Part shown: one piece after another, positions 34,930 to 46,359 of the stretch
Layout of the letters: each line of letters starts with the position of its first letter
How positions within the stretch are numbered: the stretch's first letter is position 1
DNA from: Gigaspora rosea
Lineage: Eukaryota > Glomeromycota > Glomeromycetes > Diversisporales > Gigasporaceae
DNA: 64,000 nt
Assembly (NCBI GenBank): GCA_003550325.1
Contig: QKWP01001192.1
Location: 82,865 to 146,864, forward strand
Direction of reading: 5' to 3'
Notes under the pieces: generated by a model
What the model saw: only the letters and a program-made list of their open reading frames with translations
Told to the model about the DNA's origin: nothing
The model's database searches: none
Translations under genes and position numbers: made by a program

Positions 34930-35285
34930 ATTTTGTTTAAAATTATTTTAGATATTAATTTTAGTTGTCCGATTTATCCTAATATTGGACCTATTATTCG
35001 AATTACTGATCCCTTACATGGGAAAAAGGATTGCCGCAATGCACTTTTTTCCAGAGCACGACTATTAACTCTGGAAAAATATTCAGCACGATATAACTAA
35101 ATTCTGGAATTAAGAAAAAATCCTGAAAGTGTTTTATATAAAAAAGATGTTGAGAATGTTGATCGTCAAGATGATGGGGCTGCTTATCGTCTTTTTTGTT
35201 CATCATTTCTCAATCAAGTTACTGATGAGAACAATACTAAAACTACGGCCTTTTTGTTTTTTTATCTGTTTTTGATTAGTAATGG
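34930..35285 (+). pseudogene. Transposase gene, second catalytic part
   Basis: After an intron acceptor at about 34934 the frame continues INFSCPIYPNIGPIIRITD, then DPLHGKKDCRNALFSRARLL, then RQDDGAAYRLFCSSFL. The DPxHxxKxxRN pattern resembles the segment around the second catalytic Asp of P-element-like transposases. One stop at about 35098 interrupts it. The non-autonomous element at 35287 follows immediately. Confidence 0.65.
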
Positions 35286-35286
35286 G

Positions 35287-35972
35287 AGGACCCCGAACAA
35301 TATATATAGAGATTACATTGAAATTTTGGCTAAAAAGGTTACTTTTTTACAAAAATGTTACATTTGAAAAGTGGATATTGGTCAAAAGGTTACATTTAAA
35401 AGTGGATAAAAGCTTTTAATGTTATATTATTAAAAGTGGATAAAATTAATAAGTTTTAAATAGGTTGTATTTAAAATTTGGATAAAGAAAAAATTTTTTA
35501 AAAAAACCTTTTTTTGAAAAAATTTTTTTTTTAAGAAAAATTTTTTTTTTAAGAAAAATTTTTTTTTGAAAAATTTTTTTTTAAGAAAAATTTTTTTTTG
35601 GAAAAACTTTTTTTTTGAGATAAATTTTTTTTTGAGAAAAACTTTTTTTTGAGAAAAATTTTTTTTTGAGAACTTTTTTTTTGAGAAAAATTTTTTTTTG
35701 AAAAATTTTTTTTTAAGAAAAATTTTTTTTCTTAAAAAATTTTTTTTTAAAAAAATTTTTTTTTTAAAAAAAAATTTTTTTGAGGAAAAAATTTTTTTTG
35801 AAAAAATTTTTTAAAAAAAAGTATTGTTATATTTAATATTTGGTTAAAATTTATTAAATATTAAAGCTTATATGTAAAATATGGTTAATTAGCTCTAATA
35901 AAAAGTGGATAAAAATTTTAAAAAGTTTATATTAAAGCTAATGTAACCTCTATATGTATTGTTCGGGGTCCT
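35287..35972. mobile_element. Non-autonomous derivative of the AGGACCCCGAAC family
   Basis: Ends aggaccccgaacaatatata and its partner ending tgttcggggtcct match the termini of the host 17-kb transposon, as do subterminal gttacatttaaaagtggata segments. Flanking 8-mers gtaatggg (35279-35286) and gtaatagg (35973-35980) differ by one base. The core (35480-35820) is a low-complexity run of gaaaaatttttttttaag units. Confidence 0.85.
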
Positions 35973-35980
35973 GTAATAGG

Positions 35981-36166
35981 GATGGGTTCGGTCGGTCATT
36001 TTTTCTTTTATAACCGTTAGCTGTATTTTGTGGTCCAATAATTCAAATCGGATAATTTAGTACCATTCAATTTGTCTCAATAAGACGAATCGAATGGTAC
36101 AAAATCATCTGATTTGGATTATTGGATCACACAAGATGCAGCTAATGGTCATAAAACGGTTAAAAG
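35981..36166. repeat. Small inverted-repeat unit with module core
   Basis: ataaccgttagctgtattttg and the complementary caagatgcagctaatggtcat, aaaacggtt, flank a copy of the recurring module (caatttgtctcaataagacg, gaatggtac). It interrupts the transposase coding sequence. Confidence 0.65.
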
Positions 36167-37110
36167 TTCGATTAATTTTTATGCAATATTTTTATTAGGT
36201 GAACTAATTGATACCTTTCAAAATCGTAAAATTTCACCACTCGAAAGATGTAAAATGGTCATGTTAGGATTTTTTTTTTAAAACATTGGAAAAATCATAT
36301 TCAAGTTTGCGCACAGAATTATCCTGAATTTATGAGTGTTAAAAAAAATTTCATAGCTTCAGTGACGTTTAACATTTTAACAAGTCTTTCCGAATCTATG
36401 GTATGTAAATCTGGTTTTTAAATTATTAGTTATAAACTAGTCATTATTTAATTTTTTTTTATCTTAGATTCTTTTAATAATTGCTTATCGAGATTACTAT
36501 CCGCAATATCCTTTTACATCCTGGATGTATGGTTCAGAAGGATGTGAACATTTTTTTGGGTTGGCTTGTCAGATTATTTCCGACTTTTCGTTTAATGATT
36601 TAATTGCGTTGACACCCAAGATTGCATGTATGTACAAGGCATATTCTTCAGGTTCTCCCAAATTAGAAAAAGAAAAAACGACTGGTGTTGGTTAGTATAT
36701 ATAGGTGTAACTTATTATAAAATTATGATTATGAAGTTAAAAAAAATTATCTTATACTTTTTAGACTATATTTCGCATTACTCAGATTCGAATATTGCAA
36801 AAAACTTAGAAGTCTTACAGAATTGGCTTTCGGACGATAAGATTAGATTAGCAATTCATTATGCTTATAAACAAGCCACTGCACTTGCTAAAGATGTTCT
36901 TGGAATGATGATGAATACTCAAATTCATGGTCTTATAACTATTTTAGAAGACGAAGAGGAGAGTCTCGAAGTGGAAAATGAAATCAAGCAACCTGCTAAC
37001 CTACAAGAAGTTAATAGTTTACAAGAGACTAAAAGTATTTAAATATCTGCTGCTGCTGCGGAAGTTAATACGTGGGATAAACTTAATGCATTGAGCGAAG
37101 TAAGTATTAC
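36167..37110 (+). pseudogene. Transposase gene, third catalytic part
   Basis: Exons at about 36170-36401, 36470-36690 and 36765-37100 encode FLLGELIDTFQNRKISPLER, LKHWKNHIQVCAQNYPEF, then IIAYRDYYPQYPFTSWMYGS with EGCEHFFGLA, whose Glu is a candidate third catalytic residue, and YSDSNIAKNLEVLQNWL. The last exon continues as an acidic tail to a stop at 37040, beyond which AAAAEVNTWDKL stays in frame. Introns of 65-75 bp with GT-AG ends are plausible. An extra T run near 36277 shifts the frame. Confidence 0.65.
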
Positions 37111-37312
37111 GTTTTAAACTTTATATTATTTATATATGGAATTATTAGCTTTATCAAAGTTTCATAGTACATGTGTTTAATAAGAATTAACAAAGCAGCA
37201 TACTTTGTGTAATAAGTTGGGCTTATAATGAAATCAAAAAAAAAATTTTTTGAAATCAAATTATCGCAATTAGCTTTGATATTAGATTCTACTCGACAAT
37301 CTCAGAACCTTA

Positions 37313-37455
37313 GGGCAGTGTCATTAATCACCTGATTATTTTTTATCAGAGGCCTACCCCCTTCCTCTTCCTCAATATATAAATAGTCAGGTTCTTATAT
37401 ATAATTTCAACTTTTTTTACCCCCCTAAAAAATCACCTGATTTTTGTTACTCCCC
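37313..37455 (-). mobile_element. Tourist/Harbinger-like MITE, family A copy 1
   Basis: Begins gggcagtgtcattaatcacc and ends gttactcccc with TTA on both sides (37310-37312, 37456-37458). It is the inverse orientation of the copies at 51092-51242 and 58075-58227. It sits in the transposase gene. Confidence 0.85.
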
Positions 37456-37459
37456 TTAA

Positions 37460-38745
37460 TATAGAAATTGATGTTGATGTTGATACCGGAGTTGTAAATG
37501 GAATGCTTAAAGTTTCTGAATTGGTTAACCAACGTCGTCGCCACAAAGCCTATACTAGTCAAAGAATAAAGAGAAGAGTTGCAGGATTTTTTACATCTGC
37601 CCCAAATAATAGATACAGCAGTCTTGTATCGTATCTCTCTTCGAATGAGTCTGCTCGGTCTGGTATTCCGCGTCAAAATCGCTAGAAAATGAGAGCAAGA
37701 CTTGAATGGCTAAATGATGAATCAAGAAGTTCAATTAGTAAGTTAATTTTAATTTACTAACTTTATCAAAAAAAAGCACATTAGGCCTAGTTCGTTAGTT
37801 GGATGAGTAGTTAAAAGTAGAAAATGTAAAATCGTTAAAGATGGCAGTTCTAGTGGATGTTATATTATGATTATGAAATTAGTCAAAGGTGTATGTATAT
37901 TTTTCAATCTTGTTTTGATGGTAATTATAGCTTAGTATTTAACCAATTTATTTGATATAAATTACAGTCAAAGCAATATACGCCACAAGTGTCGTGAAAG
38001 TTGATCATCTGGAATAGGGGATGAAGATGAAGATGCATATTGGATCCTGCTATTATTAAAATACGGATCTCTCTAAATTAATCATACCTGTGTGAATTCA
38101 GAACTATGTTGCCTATGAGAATCGTTCCATTTACAGGTTTGAAATTTTTGAAATTTCAATATCTTCGTCAATGCCTCTTTTATAACTGAATTCAATACTA
38201 CATAGTCTATAAAAGCTTAAAAGTCGAATGAGAGAAAGTTGCCATTCCTTCTGTCCAAAAGAAGTTTTTTAAACTTATTAATGAAAACAAACTAAGCCAA
38301 CTAAAAGCAGCTACCGTATTCAGCAGATTTCAATATGCAAGGTATTTCCAATCAATATCTATCGTAATCCAAATTTTCGTACAAATGGTCGTAAAGACAG
38401 TTCTCAATTAAATCAAACTATGTTACCCAAGTGAAAACATTTTAGAAACTTCTTCACAAAAGCAAAATTTACCACACTGATGAAGAAGACGAAGTAGCTA
38501 ATGATGGAGAAGTTGATTCAGATAGTTCTTGGAGAAGTTGATTCAGATGGTTCTTGGAAAAGTTAATAGTGTTGGAGATTATAGGAAGGTTAAAATAAGG
38601 ACATTTACCAGTGTTTCGTGTCCAACTGTTCAACCTCTCCAAATGGTGGAAGCTGAAAGGATTGCTGGTAAGATGAAAATGCCGGTAAGTGTACTTCTAT
38701 CTGCTTCTATCATGTGTCTACAGGCGCTAGGTATTTCTGAATGTT
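37460..38745 (+). pseudogene. Transposase gene, distal part (decayed)
   Basis: Coding-like pieces continue in order: 37460-37740 with VDTGVVNGMLKVSELVNQRR and RSGIPRQN, then degraded frames from 37970 (for example KFFKLINENKLSQLKAATVF near 38270), and 38529-38747 containing VQPLQMVEAERIAGKMKMP. Stops interrupt at 37683 and repeatedly after 37800. A piece at 38890-39060 contains EHNIQKINTESLRLNVCYQT. No known domain could be named in this distal part. Confidence 0.5.
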
Positions 38746-39241
38746 AATTTTGAGATTAACTTATTAACTTATTAAACATTATAATTATTTCGACAAAAAA
38801 AAAGGTGAAATTTGGTGCTTACCATATTTTTTTAATTAAATTTTGCTGAAATTTTTTGAAATATGCTAATACTATGCTAATTCTGCATTATTTTAGATTT
38901 ATCGTATATTTAAGCAATTCTGAAAAGCAATTGGGAAGAATATTGGTTGGCGAACACAACATCCAAAAAATAAATACGGAAAGTTTGAGACTTAATGTTT
39001 GTTACCAAACGGCATGTCATGTGATTGTATGCGTTGTCGGAAAAGAGAAAGGTAAAATATTTTAAGCAATGTTGATTTTGTCAATTTATAGTGCTTTGCA
39101 AAAATATGTGAACCGATGATTTTTTTAATGATGATAGCTGAGAATTGCTGAGATTCCAGGTTGTCTGTTATGTTATATTTTCGATTGGTTACATTTATAT
39201 TTCTTTGAAATCGGTTTAATTCTTAAATCTCTAAATCTACG

Positions 39242-39430
39242 TAGAGGTCTAATTCGGATAAATCCATCATCCGTTTATCCGTATATCAGTTATTCGGATA
39301 ATCCAACTAATATTTGGATACTTATTCGGATATCATTAGTAAACTATAAATTTTCAGATCGGATACTCGGATAACGGATAGCGGATATCCGATAATTATT
39401 CGGATAAATGCTAACCGGATTGGAACTCTA
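39242..39430. mobile_element. hAT-like MITE, 189 bp
   Basis: Ends tagaggtctaattcgg and the complement ccggattggaactcta, flanked by 8-mers aatctacg (39234-39241) and aatcttcg (39431-39438). The interior is made of many cggata/tatccg hexamers in both orientations. Confidence 0.8.
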
Positions 39431-39654
39431 AATCTTCGATTTCCACATGACATTGTGATCTGCAGAGGTCACATCTTTCTGCAAAGCGCAATAAAAAATT
39501 TTTTCTTTTTATTCACTATTTTTACAATTAACTTGAATCGTAGAGTGTTGCCAGGGTGTTGCCTATCAACAAAAAATTCTACATTACTGGCAGAAGATCA
39601 GTTAAAACTGTATCAGGTAAATGATAAAAATGTCTAAACGTTTAATTTACAAAA

Positions 39655-41450
39655 TCACCAATCTTCTGTGATATTATCTAGAACTACTGCAACAACTCAC
39701 CAACCCTGCTGATCTTATTGATGACGCCCGAAAGTCCCCAGGTTGATATTCGAATAAAACATAGTGAAAATTTGCTTAAAGCCTATAAGAAAGAACTTAA
39801 AAGAAGTGGAGAATTCCAGTTAATAACCAAGGATGAGTTTTTGTCCCGAATAAGAGGAGAAAGAGAAGGATTTGCACTTTACTTTAAAATCCGCTGAAGA
39901 TAGTAGTTTCTGTGAACAATATAATCTTGGATTCAAAAGAATATGGGGCAGCGTCAACTAAAACAAGGCTTATGGCTTTTTTTCTATTTTGAGAAAATCA
40001 CGTTTAAAATTTTGTATAACAATAACAATAATGATCTATTATTAGTATAACCTATTGGATCAACATTTCTAGCCAATCACACAAATCCATTACTATGACT
40101 CTGCAGCAAGAATCAACAACCGAATATCCAAATTCTAATTTTAGATCACGTTTAATCGTATACAGCATTTTAAAAGGTAAGTATTGGTAAAAATTTTACC
40201 ATATGGGCTGATTTATGGAATTGCCAATAACTTTTGATATACTAATCTATTTTTGAAGAATTTTATTACCAAAATGTTGGTCTCAATGAGACGGTTCTAA
40301 TGAATCCAAAATCATCAAAATCCAATTACAGGATCCCAAGATAATTAAGATTTTGTATAATTTTATATTAACTTTTACTATGTAGACAATCAACGTATGG
40401 ATTGGTTTTCATATATGAAAACCAATCCATACGTTGATTGTCTACATAGTAAAACCAATCCATACGTTGATTGTCTACATAGTAAAAGTTAATAGTAAAA
40501 TTATACAAAACTTAATTATCTTGGGATCCAGTGATTGGATTTTGATGATTTTGGATTCATTAGAACCGTCTCATCGAGGCCAACATTTTGGTGATAAAAT
40601 TATTCAAAAATAGATTAGTATATCATAAGTTATTGGCAATTCCATAAATCAGCCCATATGCTATGTAAATCAATGCTTTAAATGTCAAATTATATAGAAA
40701 AATTTCTGCTTTATATGATGATATAGTTAACTCATTTTTGCAAAAAATGCTATAAGCCTTGTTTTAGTTGACACTGCCCCATATGCACTACTAAGGACGA
40801 AATGAAGCATTAAAGTGATATTTAAAATCGCTGAAGGTGATAATCTTTGTGGTAATATAGAAAGAAGTAATTTTAGATTTCATCACCGAAATATTCCTTC
40901 TGCAGAGATGATATTTACTTCTACTTTTAACTGCTCAAGTCATATGTTGGTTTTGAAATCAATTGTTTGTTTTAACAATACAATTGAATTCTTTGCTATT
41001 TATTTATTTGAATTTTAATCTTTTATATCTTTTTATCTTTTTATTTTTATTATAGGATTAATAGAAATTTCAACTGCAAATGTGAACCCAGTACATCCAG
41101 TTTTGCGAGGAGGATTTGGAATTGGATAGGTTAATAATTCTATCTTTCTCTTTCAAATTCTTGCACTTTATTATAAGAATTCAAATTATCATTCTTTTAT
41201 TGAATCACACACAAATATTGATGAACTTTCATACATTTCAATAAAAGTTTTTTTTCAACTTCGTTATGGTTTATTTTCATCAATTTCAGATAGTGGTTAT
41301 ACAATTTTTACACATATTTCACCTTCTTCTTTTATTTATTATCTTGGAGAAGGTAATTTTGCATCATTTGATGAGAAATTAGGGTTATTAACTGTTAATA
41401 TTCAACATCTGAATTGTTTAATTATTTTAATACTTCTAATATGAAACAAA
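39655..41450 (+). pseudogene. Transposon gene, C-terminal part split by a fold-back element
   Basis: Before the insertion at 39945, frames encode LELLQQLTNPADLIDDARKS then GEFQLITKDEFLSRIRG and GFALYFKIR. After it, KIAEGDNLCGNIERSNFRFH and FNCSSHMLVLKSIVCFNN (40818-41018), NVNPVHPVLRGGFGIG (about 41080) and an open stretch 41140-41450 with SFIESHTNIDELSYISIKVF. These pieces read in the same order and strand as the upstream transposase, so they probably belong to the same or an adjacent transposon gene. Function not recognised. Confidence 0.5.
39945..40780. mobile_element. Fold-back MITE, 836 bp
   Basis: Long arms start ggggcagcgtcaactaaaac and end gttttagttgacactgcccc, with atat on both sides. 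The inner arms (gggctgatttatggaattgc and complement) are also inverted and include a copy of the recurring module in each arm (near 40265 and 40560). The centre has a repeated ccatacgttgattgtctaca unit. Confidence 0.85.
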
Positions 41451-41454
41451 GATT

Positions 41455-41830
41455 GCAGGAAATTTTATAATTTTTGTTTTTTTTTTGCAATTTTATTAAT
41501 ATAATATAAGAAATTTTATAATTTTTGGTTTTTTTTGCAATTTTATTAATATAATATAAGACATTTTATAATTTTTGTCTCTTTTTTTTGCAACTTTATT
41601 AATATAAGAAATTTTATAATTTTTGTTTTTTTTGTAACTTTATTAATATAAGAAATTTCTAATTTTTGTTTTTTTTTGCAACTTTATTATTAATATAATA
41701 TAAAAAATTTTATAATTTTTTTTTTTTGCATCTTTATTAATATAATATAAGAAATTTTATAATTTTTGCAACTTTAATAATATAATATAAGAAATTTTAT
41801 AATTTTTGCAACTTTATTAATAAAATATAA
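41455..41830. repeat. AT-rich tandem repeat near the transposon right end
   Basis: Seven to eight units of about 45-60 bp containing aagaaattttataatttttg, a T run, gcaactttattaatataata. They may be subterminal repeats of the transposon. Confidence 0.75.
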
Positions 41831-43105
41831 AAAATTTGAGCAACTTAATTGTTATTTGTAATTACAATTTATATTATATAATTTTACAAATTTTCTAATA
41901 TTTATTTTATTCAAATTTTAAAATTTTATTTTAACTATTACAGTAGATTTGTAGTTGGTTGGCCAAATAATATTAATAAAAATACAGAAATTCAAATTTT
42001 ATTCTATAATTATAATTTTTTAAAGATTTAAATAGGTTATATTTAAACTTTGGTTAAAAAAATCTAATTTCTAATGCTTATATTTAAATTTTGGTTAATA
42101 AACCTTATTATAAAGTGGATAAAATTTATAAAAATTTTATATTAAAGCCAATATAACCTCTATATATATTGTTCGGGGTCCTTGCCCAGGTACGGTTGTT
42201 GCACTGATGTTTGATAGTCTTAAAGCTATATACGACCTTCCTTATATATTTCTTTGAGCATGTTCAGGTTCTCAGCTACCTTCTAATCATAATTCAAAAA
42301 ACAACCCTATTTTCGTATTCACCAACTTACTACATATAAACCCATTATTTGACTTCGAATTGAGTTCTTGACTAACTTATTTACTGTTTTCTCCAATTTC
42401 TGTTTTTTCCATTTTATTCGTTCACTGTCTTCCCTTTTCAATTCTATAAACTCTGAATCGCTCTATTATCATTACGCTTCTTTTTCAGGGAATGCTTTAT
42501 ACTAACTTCTTTCTTCTATTTAATAACTTTGTTACATCTTTCCCTCCAAATGACATAGTAAAAGCTTTCTTGAAATATGTACAGGATTGTGTCCACATAG
42601 TTTCTTGTATCCTTTCTAGACAGACCATTTTATACAACAGATCGACTTTCCCTTTTTTCATAAGACCACTTAGAAATATTTCTCTCTCCTTATATTAGGT
42701 TTCTTTGCCTTCACTTAGCAGAATTTCACCTAAGTCCTAGATGCTTAGTGAAAGTTTCGCTTCATCTGTTAGCACTGCCCATGCAGCACTCAGTGCTATA
42801 TTTTTTGTTTCCTGCCACGTTTTTTCTGCAAAACTGCAACACATTAAATGACTCATGGTTTCTTTAGTCTGCTCTTTGCACAAAATACAATTTGGTAACT
42901 TATACAACCAAGGCTTACAAGTATGCAACTCGTTTAAAGTTGAGAGAAGTTGAAAAGTTCTTTTGATTCACAGAATTAATTTAAACCTACTTTCTATTCC
43001 CCTATATCTAATTCCACTCAACTTCTTTAGCCTTGCCCATTTATAAGACCAGTTGAAATTATCAAAGCTATAAATACATTCTGTTGCTAGACTTCTACTT
43101 GAGAG

Positions 43106-43400
43106 AGGACCCTGGACATCTCTTATATAGGTCATAACTGGAATTTGACCAATTTTGATCTAATTTGCTAAAAATGTCAAAATTTATTTACTTAAATAAC
43201 TTCTGATCTAGTAATTAGAATTGAATAAACTTTTTTTGTTAGATGCGTCTCACTGAGTGCTTCATTTTAAAAAAAAGTTCATACAAATTGGACTACTGGA
43301 TACCAAGATAATTGCTAAAAACTGTTTTTTTGCTTCTCAAATTTAGGGGTTTTTGCTGAAAAAAACAAGTATGACCTCTATACTAGATGTTCGGAGTCCT
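43106..43400. mobile_element. MITE of the AGGACCC family with perfect 8-bp duplication
   Basis: aggaccctggacatctctta at the left and the complement of agatgttcggagtcct at the right, flanked by a perfect duplication cttgagag (43098-43105, 43401-43408). Inside is a module copy (gatgcgtctcactgagtgc). It fixes the family's target size at 8 bp. Confidence 0.85.
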
Positions 43401-43915
43401 CTTGAGAGGAGACATCTTCCCTCAAAAGCACTTTTTTTAAGTATTATTATAAACTTCTGTGAACAGTTGTCGATGTGTTTTCCATTCTACCAGAGGGATG
43501 CGTTCTAACGCTTAGCATTCGTCAGTAACCATTTCCAGTTTTTTTAAGGTGTGCTGCTTCTTTTGCTAACTTGTCAGCAAGTTCGTTTCAAACTATGCCA
43601 TCGTAAGCCTCCACTTTACACAGTCTATAGTAAGATTTTTGGCTTGAATTATCTCAACAATTTTGTCCAGAATAGATCTGTTTTTCAACTTAAGATTCTT
43701 CTTGAAGCTTTGTAACCTAAACACACTCTCAATACTGCTAATTGCTGCTAAACTATCTGTTTTAACTACAACTAAAGAATCTGATTTAACTACTAACAAA
43801 GCGCAAAGAATTGCAACTAATTCCGATCTTGTCAATAAAGGCCAATCGACTATCTTAATTTTCCCTACTAAACTTACTATCTCCTCTTTTCTATCCAACT
43901 GCACCCAGACAGAAC

Positions 43916-44335
43916 TAGAGATGTGCGAATGCAGGTTTTTTTGATTTTGCATTGCATAATGCGACATTATGCAGCATGATGCATTATGCAATCCTGCAAT
44001 ATACTAATACTTTCTCTTTTGCTTTAATTAGACTAGCTATTAAATATAAAATAGCAGAATTGGAAGACTACAATATATAGTAGTAGAAGTTGAGTCAAAA
44101 AATTTGGCTGTTAAAAATTATTGTGGTCAATTAAAAAGAAATATATATAATTTATAAGTTCTGATTTAAAAAATAATATTGTTAGAAAAATAGCAATTAC
44201 ATAATTTTAATTGGATAAAAATTATATATATAATAATCTCTATGTGCATTTTTAAATTTTACTGGTCTTGCATTGCATTATGCGACATTATGTATTGCAT
44301 AATGCAGCATGCATAATGCGTAAGGCACATCTCTA
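43916..44335. mobile_element. hAT-like MITE, 420 bp
   Basis: Ends tagagatgtgc and gcacatctcta, flanked by 8-mers gacagaac (43908-43915) and ggcagaac (44336-44343). Both subterminal regions are dense in gcattatgcgacattatg-type repeats. It interrupts the RNase H coding part of the LINE. Confidence 0.85.
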
Positions 44336-44453
44336 GGCAGAACCCATTCTATCTTCAATACCTTCATCTTCTTTGTACCAAGAACTGTTAGTATAGAAAA
44401 CATAGTCTGATCTTTCCTCTGTTATATTCTTTTCTAACATCCCTGAAAGCAAA

Positions 44454-44590
44454 TCTGTAATTTTCCTACTTAGTCCCTGCTTCTTGATTATTTCAAATTT
44501 CTGTAATTTTCCTACTTAGTCCCTGCTTCTTGATTATTTCAAATTTCTGTAATTTTCCTACTTAGTCCTGCTTCTTGATTATTTCAAATT
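44454..44590. repeat. 46-bp tandem triplication in LINE coding sequence
   Basis: Units 44454-44499 and 44500-44545 are identical; 44546-44590 lacks one base. The 46-bp period is not a multiple of three, so it shifts the LINE frame. Confidence 0.9.
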
Positions 44591-45419
44591 CCATTTGATT
44601 AACTTTTACCACCGAGGCTATTCTTTCTAAACTATTTCGTTCTTTCAGTATACTTTCATAATCCGACAACTGGTAATAGTCCAAAGGAAAAGACATTAAC
44701 CAATCATTCTCTTTTTGACTATATCTTCTACTCTGCTAGCACATTCTTTCATTTCTATCACGAATTGACAGTTATTCTTTTTTTCTCCTTTGTTTAGGCT
44801 GCAACCCTTATACCTGCTTATTTTAACTGCACTTTTTACTTTTTGAACTTCAATCCAATGTTCTAAAATAGCCTTGCATCTAAGCTTTTTGCTTATACGT
44901 CCCAGAAGATGTACTGTCGAATTCTTCTTTTTAATTATGACCCAATCCTTGCATCTTTTATCCACACAGACCTTTTTCTTAATTGGCGACATAATCTTAT
45001 TAATCTTTCCTTCTAGTCGGTATTTTCTTTTAAGCTCTCTTGAGGACTTATTCAAAAGAACCACTTTTTCGATTTTGCTAAACCATTCTGGCGTTTTTCT
45101 CCTCATACTTCTTTCTCTTATACCTCTTACTTGTTGTCATGATATCAATCCTATGCCTATTGGGTTTATTAACTGGTTTGGTAATACTAGTTCTAAACTA
45201 ATTCTTGAGTTCATCGAGCTCTTTATCATTTTTTCATCCAAGAAGTTTATGATCAGAGTTTCCTTGTCATAAATCTTATCTTGAATGCTTTGTGTTTGAA
45301 ACTTTATTATTTTGCATTTTTCTATCATATTGCATGTCAGATTTCCCTTCCAAAGGATAATATGTCGTAAATTAAAGGGCACACTTTGTACATTCTGTAA
45401 GATACCAGCTCTAAACACC

Positions 45420-45990
45420 CCTGTTTAATTCTTCATTGGGAGAATTTTTTGGGTTCAGATCTGTGCAGATTTCTAAAAAAAAAACAATAATTAAAAATTT
45501 GTGAAGATTTGCGACTCTACAACTATACTTAAAGAAATTCTTTTTGTAAATTCTGCAAAGATTTTAAAAATGCATAAATCTGCGCAAACCAGGAGTATAA
45601 TAGCCAAAAGAAATAAAAATAAATTACTATATGCTCACCTAAATATTGAATGCTAGCTAAATTTTTATATATTAAAAGAATATATTCAAATATTTATAAT
45701 ATTTATACTATTTTCAGATGCAACTCTCCCGACAATCACTTGTACCAAATTTTCACAACTAACAGAAAACAAAAATTTTGCTAGAGTAAGAAAAAGAAGC
45801 ACAACAAAGCGATGGTTTTTATGAAGGTCACCCAAGGTACCCCATCTGCCTTTGGCCTTGAAGACTCCCTCATATATTTGGCATGCAAACCAAAAGCGTT
45901 AGTATACAAAACAACTGGCAGGAGGTGGCGCCTTTGTATACAAAATTTTGGAGAAAGAAGTCTTTCATCAACAAAGTCCTTTGTATGTGG
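45420..45990. other. Repeat remnants next to the LINE
   Basis: 45455-45600 has reiterated aatctgc/aagattt motifs like those at 55110-55285. 45631-45715 is the copy lacking the MITE found at 49771-50144. A 60-codon frame at 45812-45994 has no recognised family. Confidence 0.45.
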
Positions 45991-45991
45991 C

Positions 45992-46175
45992 TAATGTTGT
46001 TAGTCAAAATTATTTTTGCTAATGTCAAAATTTGTCTAAATTAATTTAGTCATTTAGACATTTAGACAATTTAATTTTTTAATAGTAATTTTTAAAAAAA
46101 TAACAATGTCGAAATTGCCTAAATTCAATTTGCCTAAATGCCTAAATGGCTAAATTATTTCGACTAACAACACTA
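45992..46175. mobile_element. hAT-like MITE, 184 bp
   Basis: Ends taatgttgttagtc and gactaacaacacta with a perfect 8-bp duplication tatgtggc (45984-45991, 46176-46183). The interior is built from taaatt/gcctaaat motifs. Confidence 0.85.
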
Positions 46176-46359
46176 TATGTGGCTCAAAAGGAGAATAGCA
46201 AATAAGTAATCTAACACACTCGTTAGAAAATTTAAAGGTCATGAATCGAATACCTACCACTGTATTCTCGCTTTTTCTGGAGTTTTTTAGATAATATTTT
46301 TGCCAACAAAAAGTGGGAAATTCGACGTACCCCTCCAAAAGATCTGCATTATTTACCAG

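Larger units (their letters stand above)
25006..42182 (+). mobile_element. 17.2-kb DNA transposon, AGGACCCCGAAC family
   Basis: The left end starts aggaccccgaataatacata and the right end finishes tatatattgttcggggtcct. The flanking 8-mers are tgcccaga (24998-25005) and tgcccagg (42183-42190). Subterminal parts carry gttatatttaaattttggtt and gtggataaa repeats on both sides. Two shorter relatives in the window (35287-35972 and 43106-43400) have similar ends and 8-bp duplications, so the ends are well supported. It carries one long, broken multi-exon gene with transposase-like parts. About 10 kb of the length is later insertions. The 8-bp duplication and the D..DPxHxxK..E pattern point towards the P-element or hAT side of DDE transposases; the superfamily is not settled. 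Confidence 0.8.
42184..45418 (-). pseudogene. LINE ORF2 C-terminal half, minus strand
   Basis: Frames read 45137-45418, 44696-45106, 43593-43991 and 42737-42928 in minus-strand order. The first two are the post-RT region (for example LTCNMIEKCKIIKF). The third is an RNase H domain with LTRSELVAILCALLVV then VVVKTDSLAAI. The last has the zinc knuckle CILCKEQTKETMSHLMCC. Interruptions are MITEs at 43106-43400 and 43916-44335, and a frame-breaking 46-bp triplication. The 17-kb transposon lies in its 3' part. RT and endonuclease are absent here but present in the LINE at 55290-60830, so the two may be halves of one element. Confidence 0.75.
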
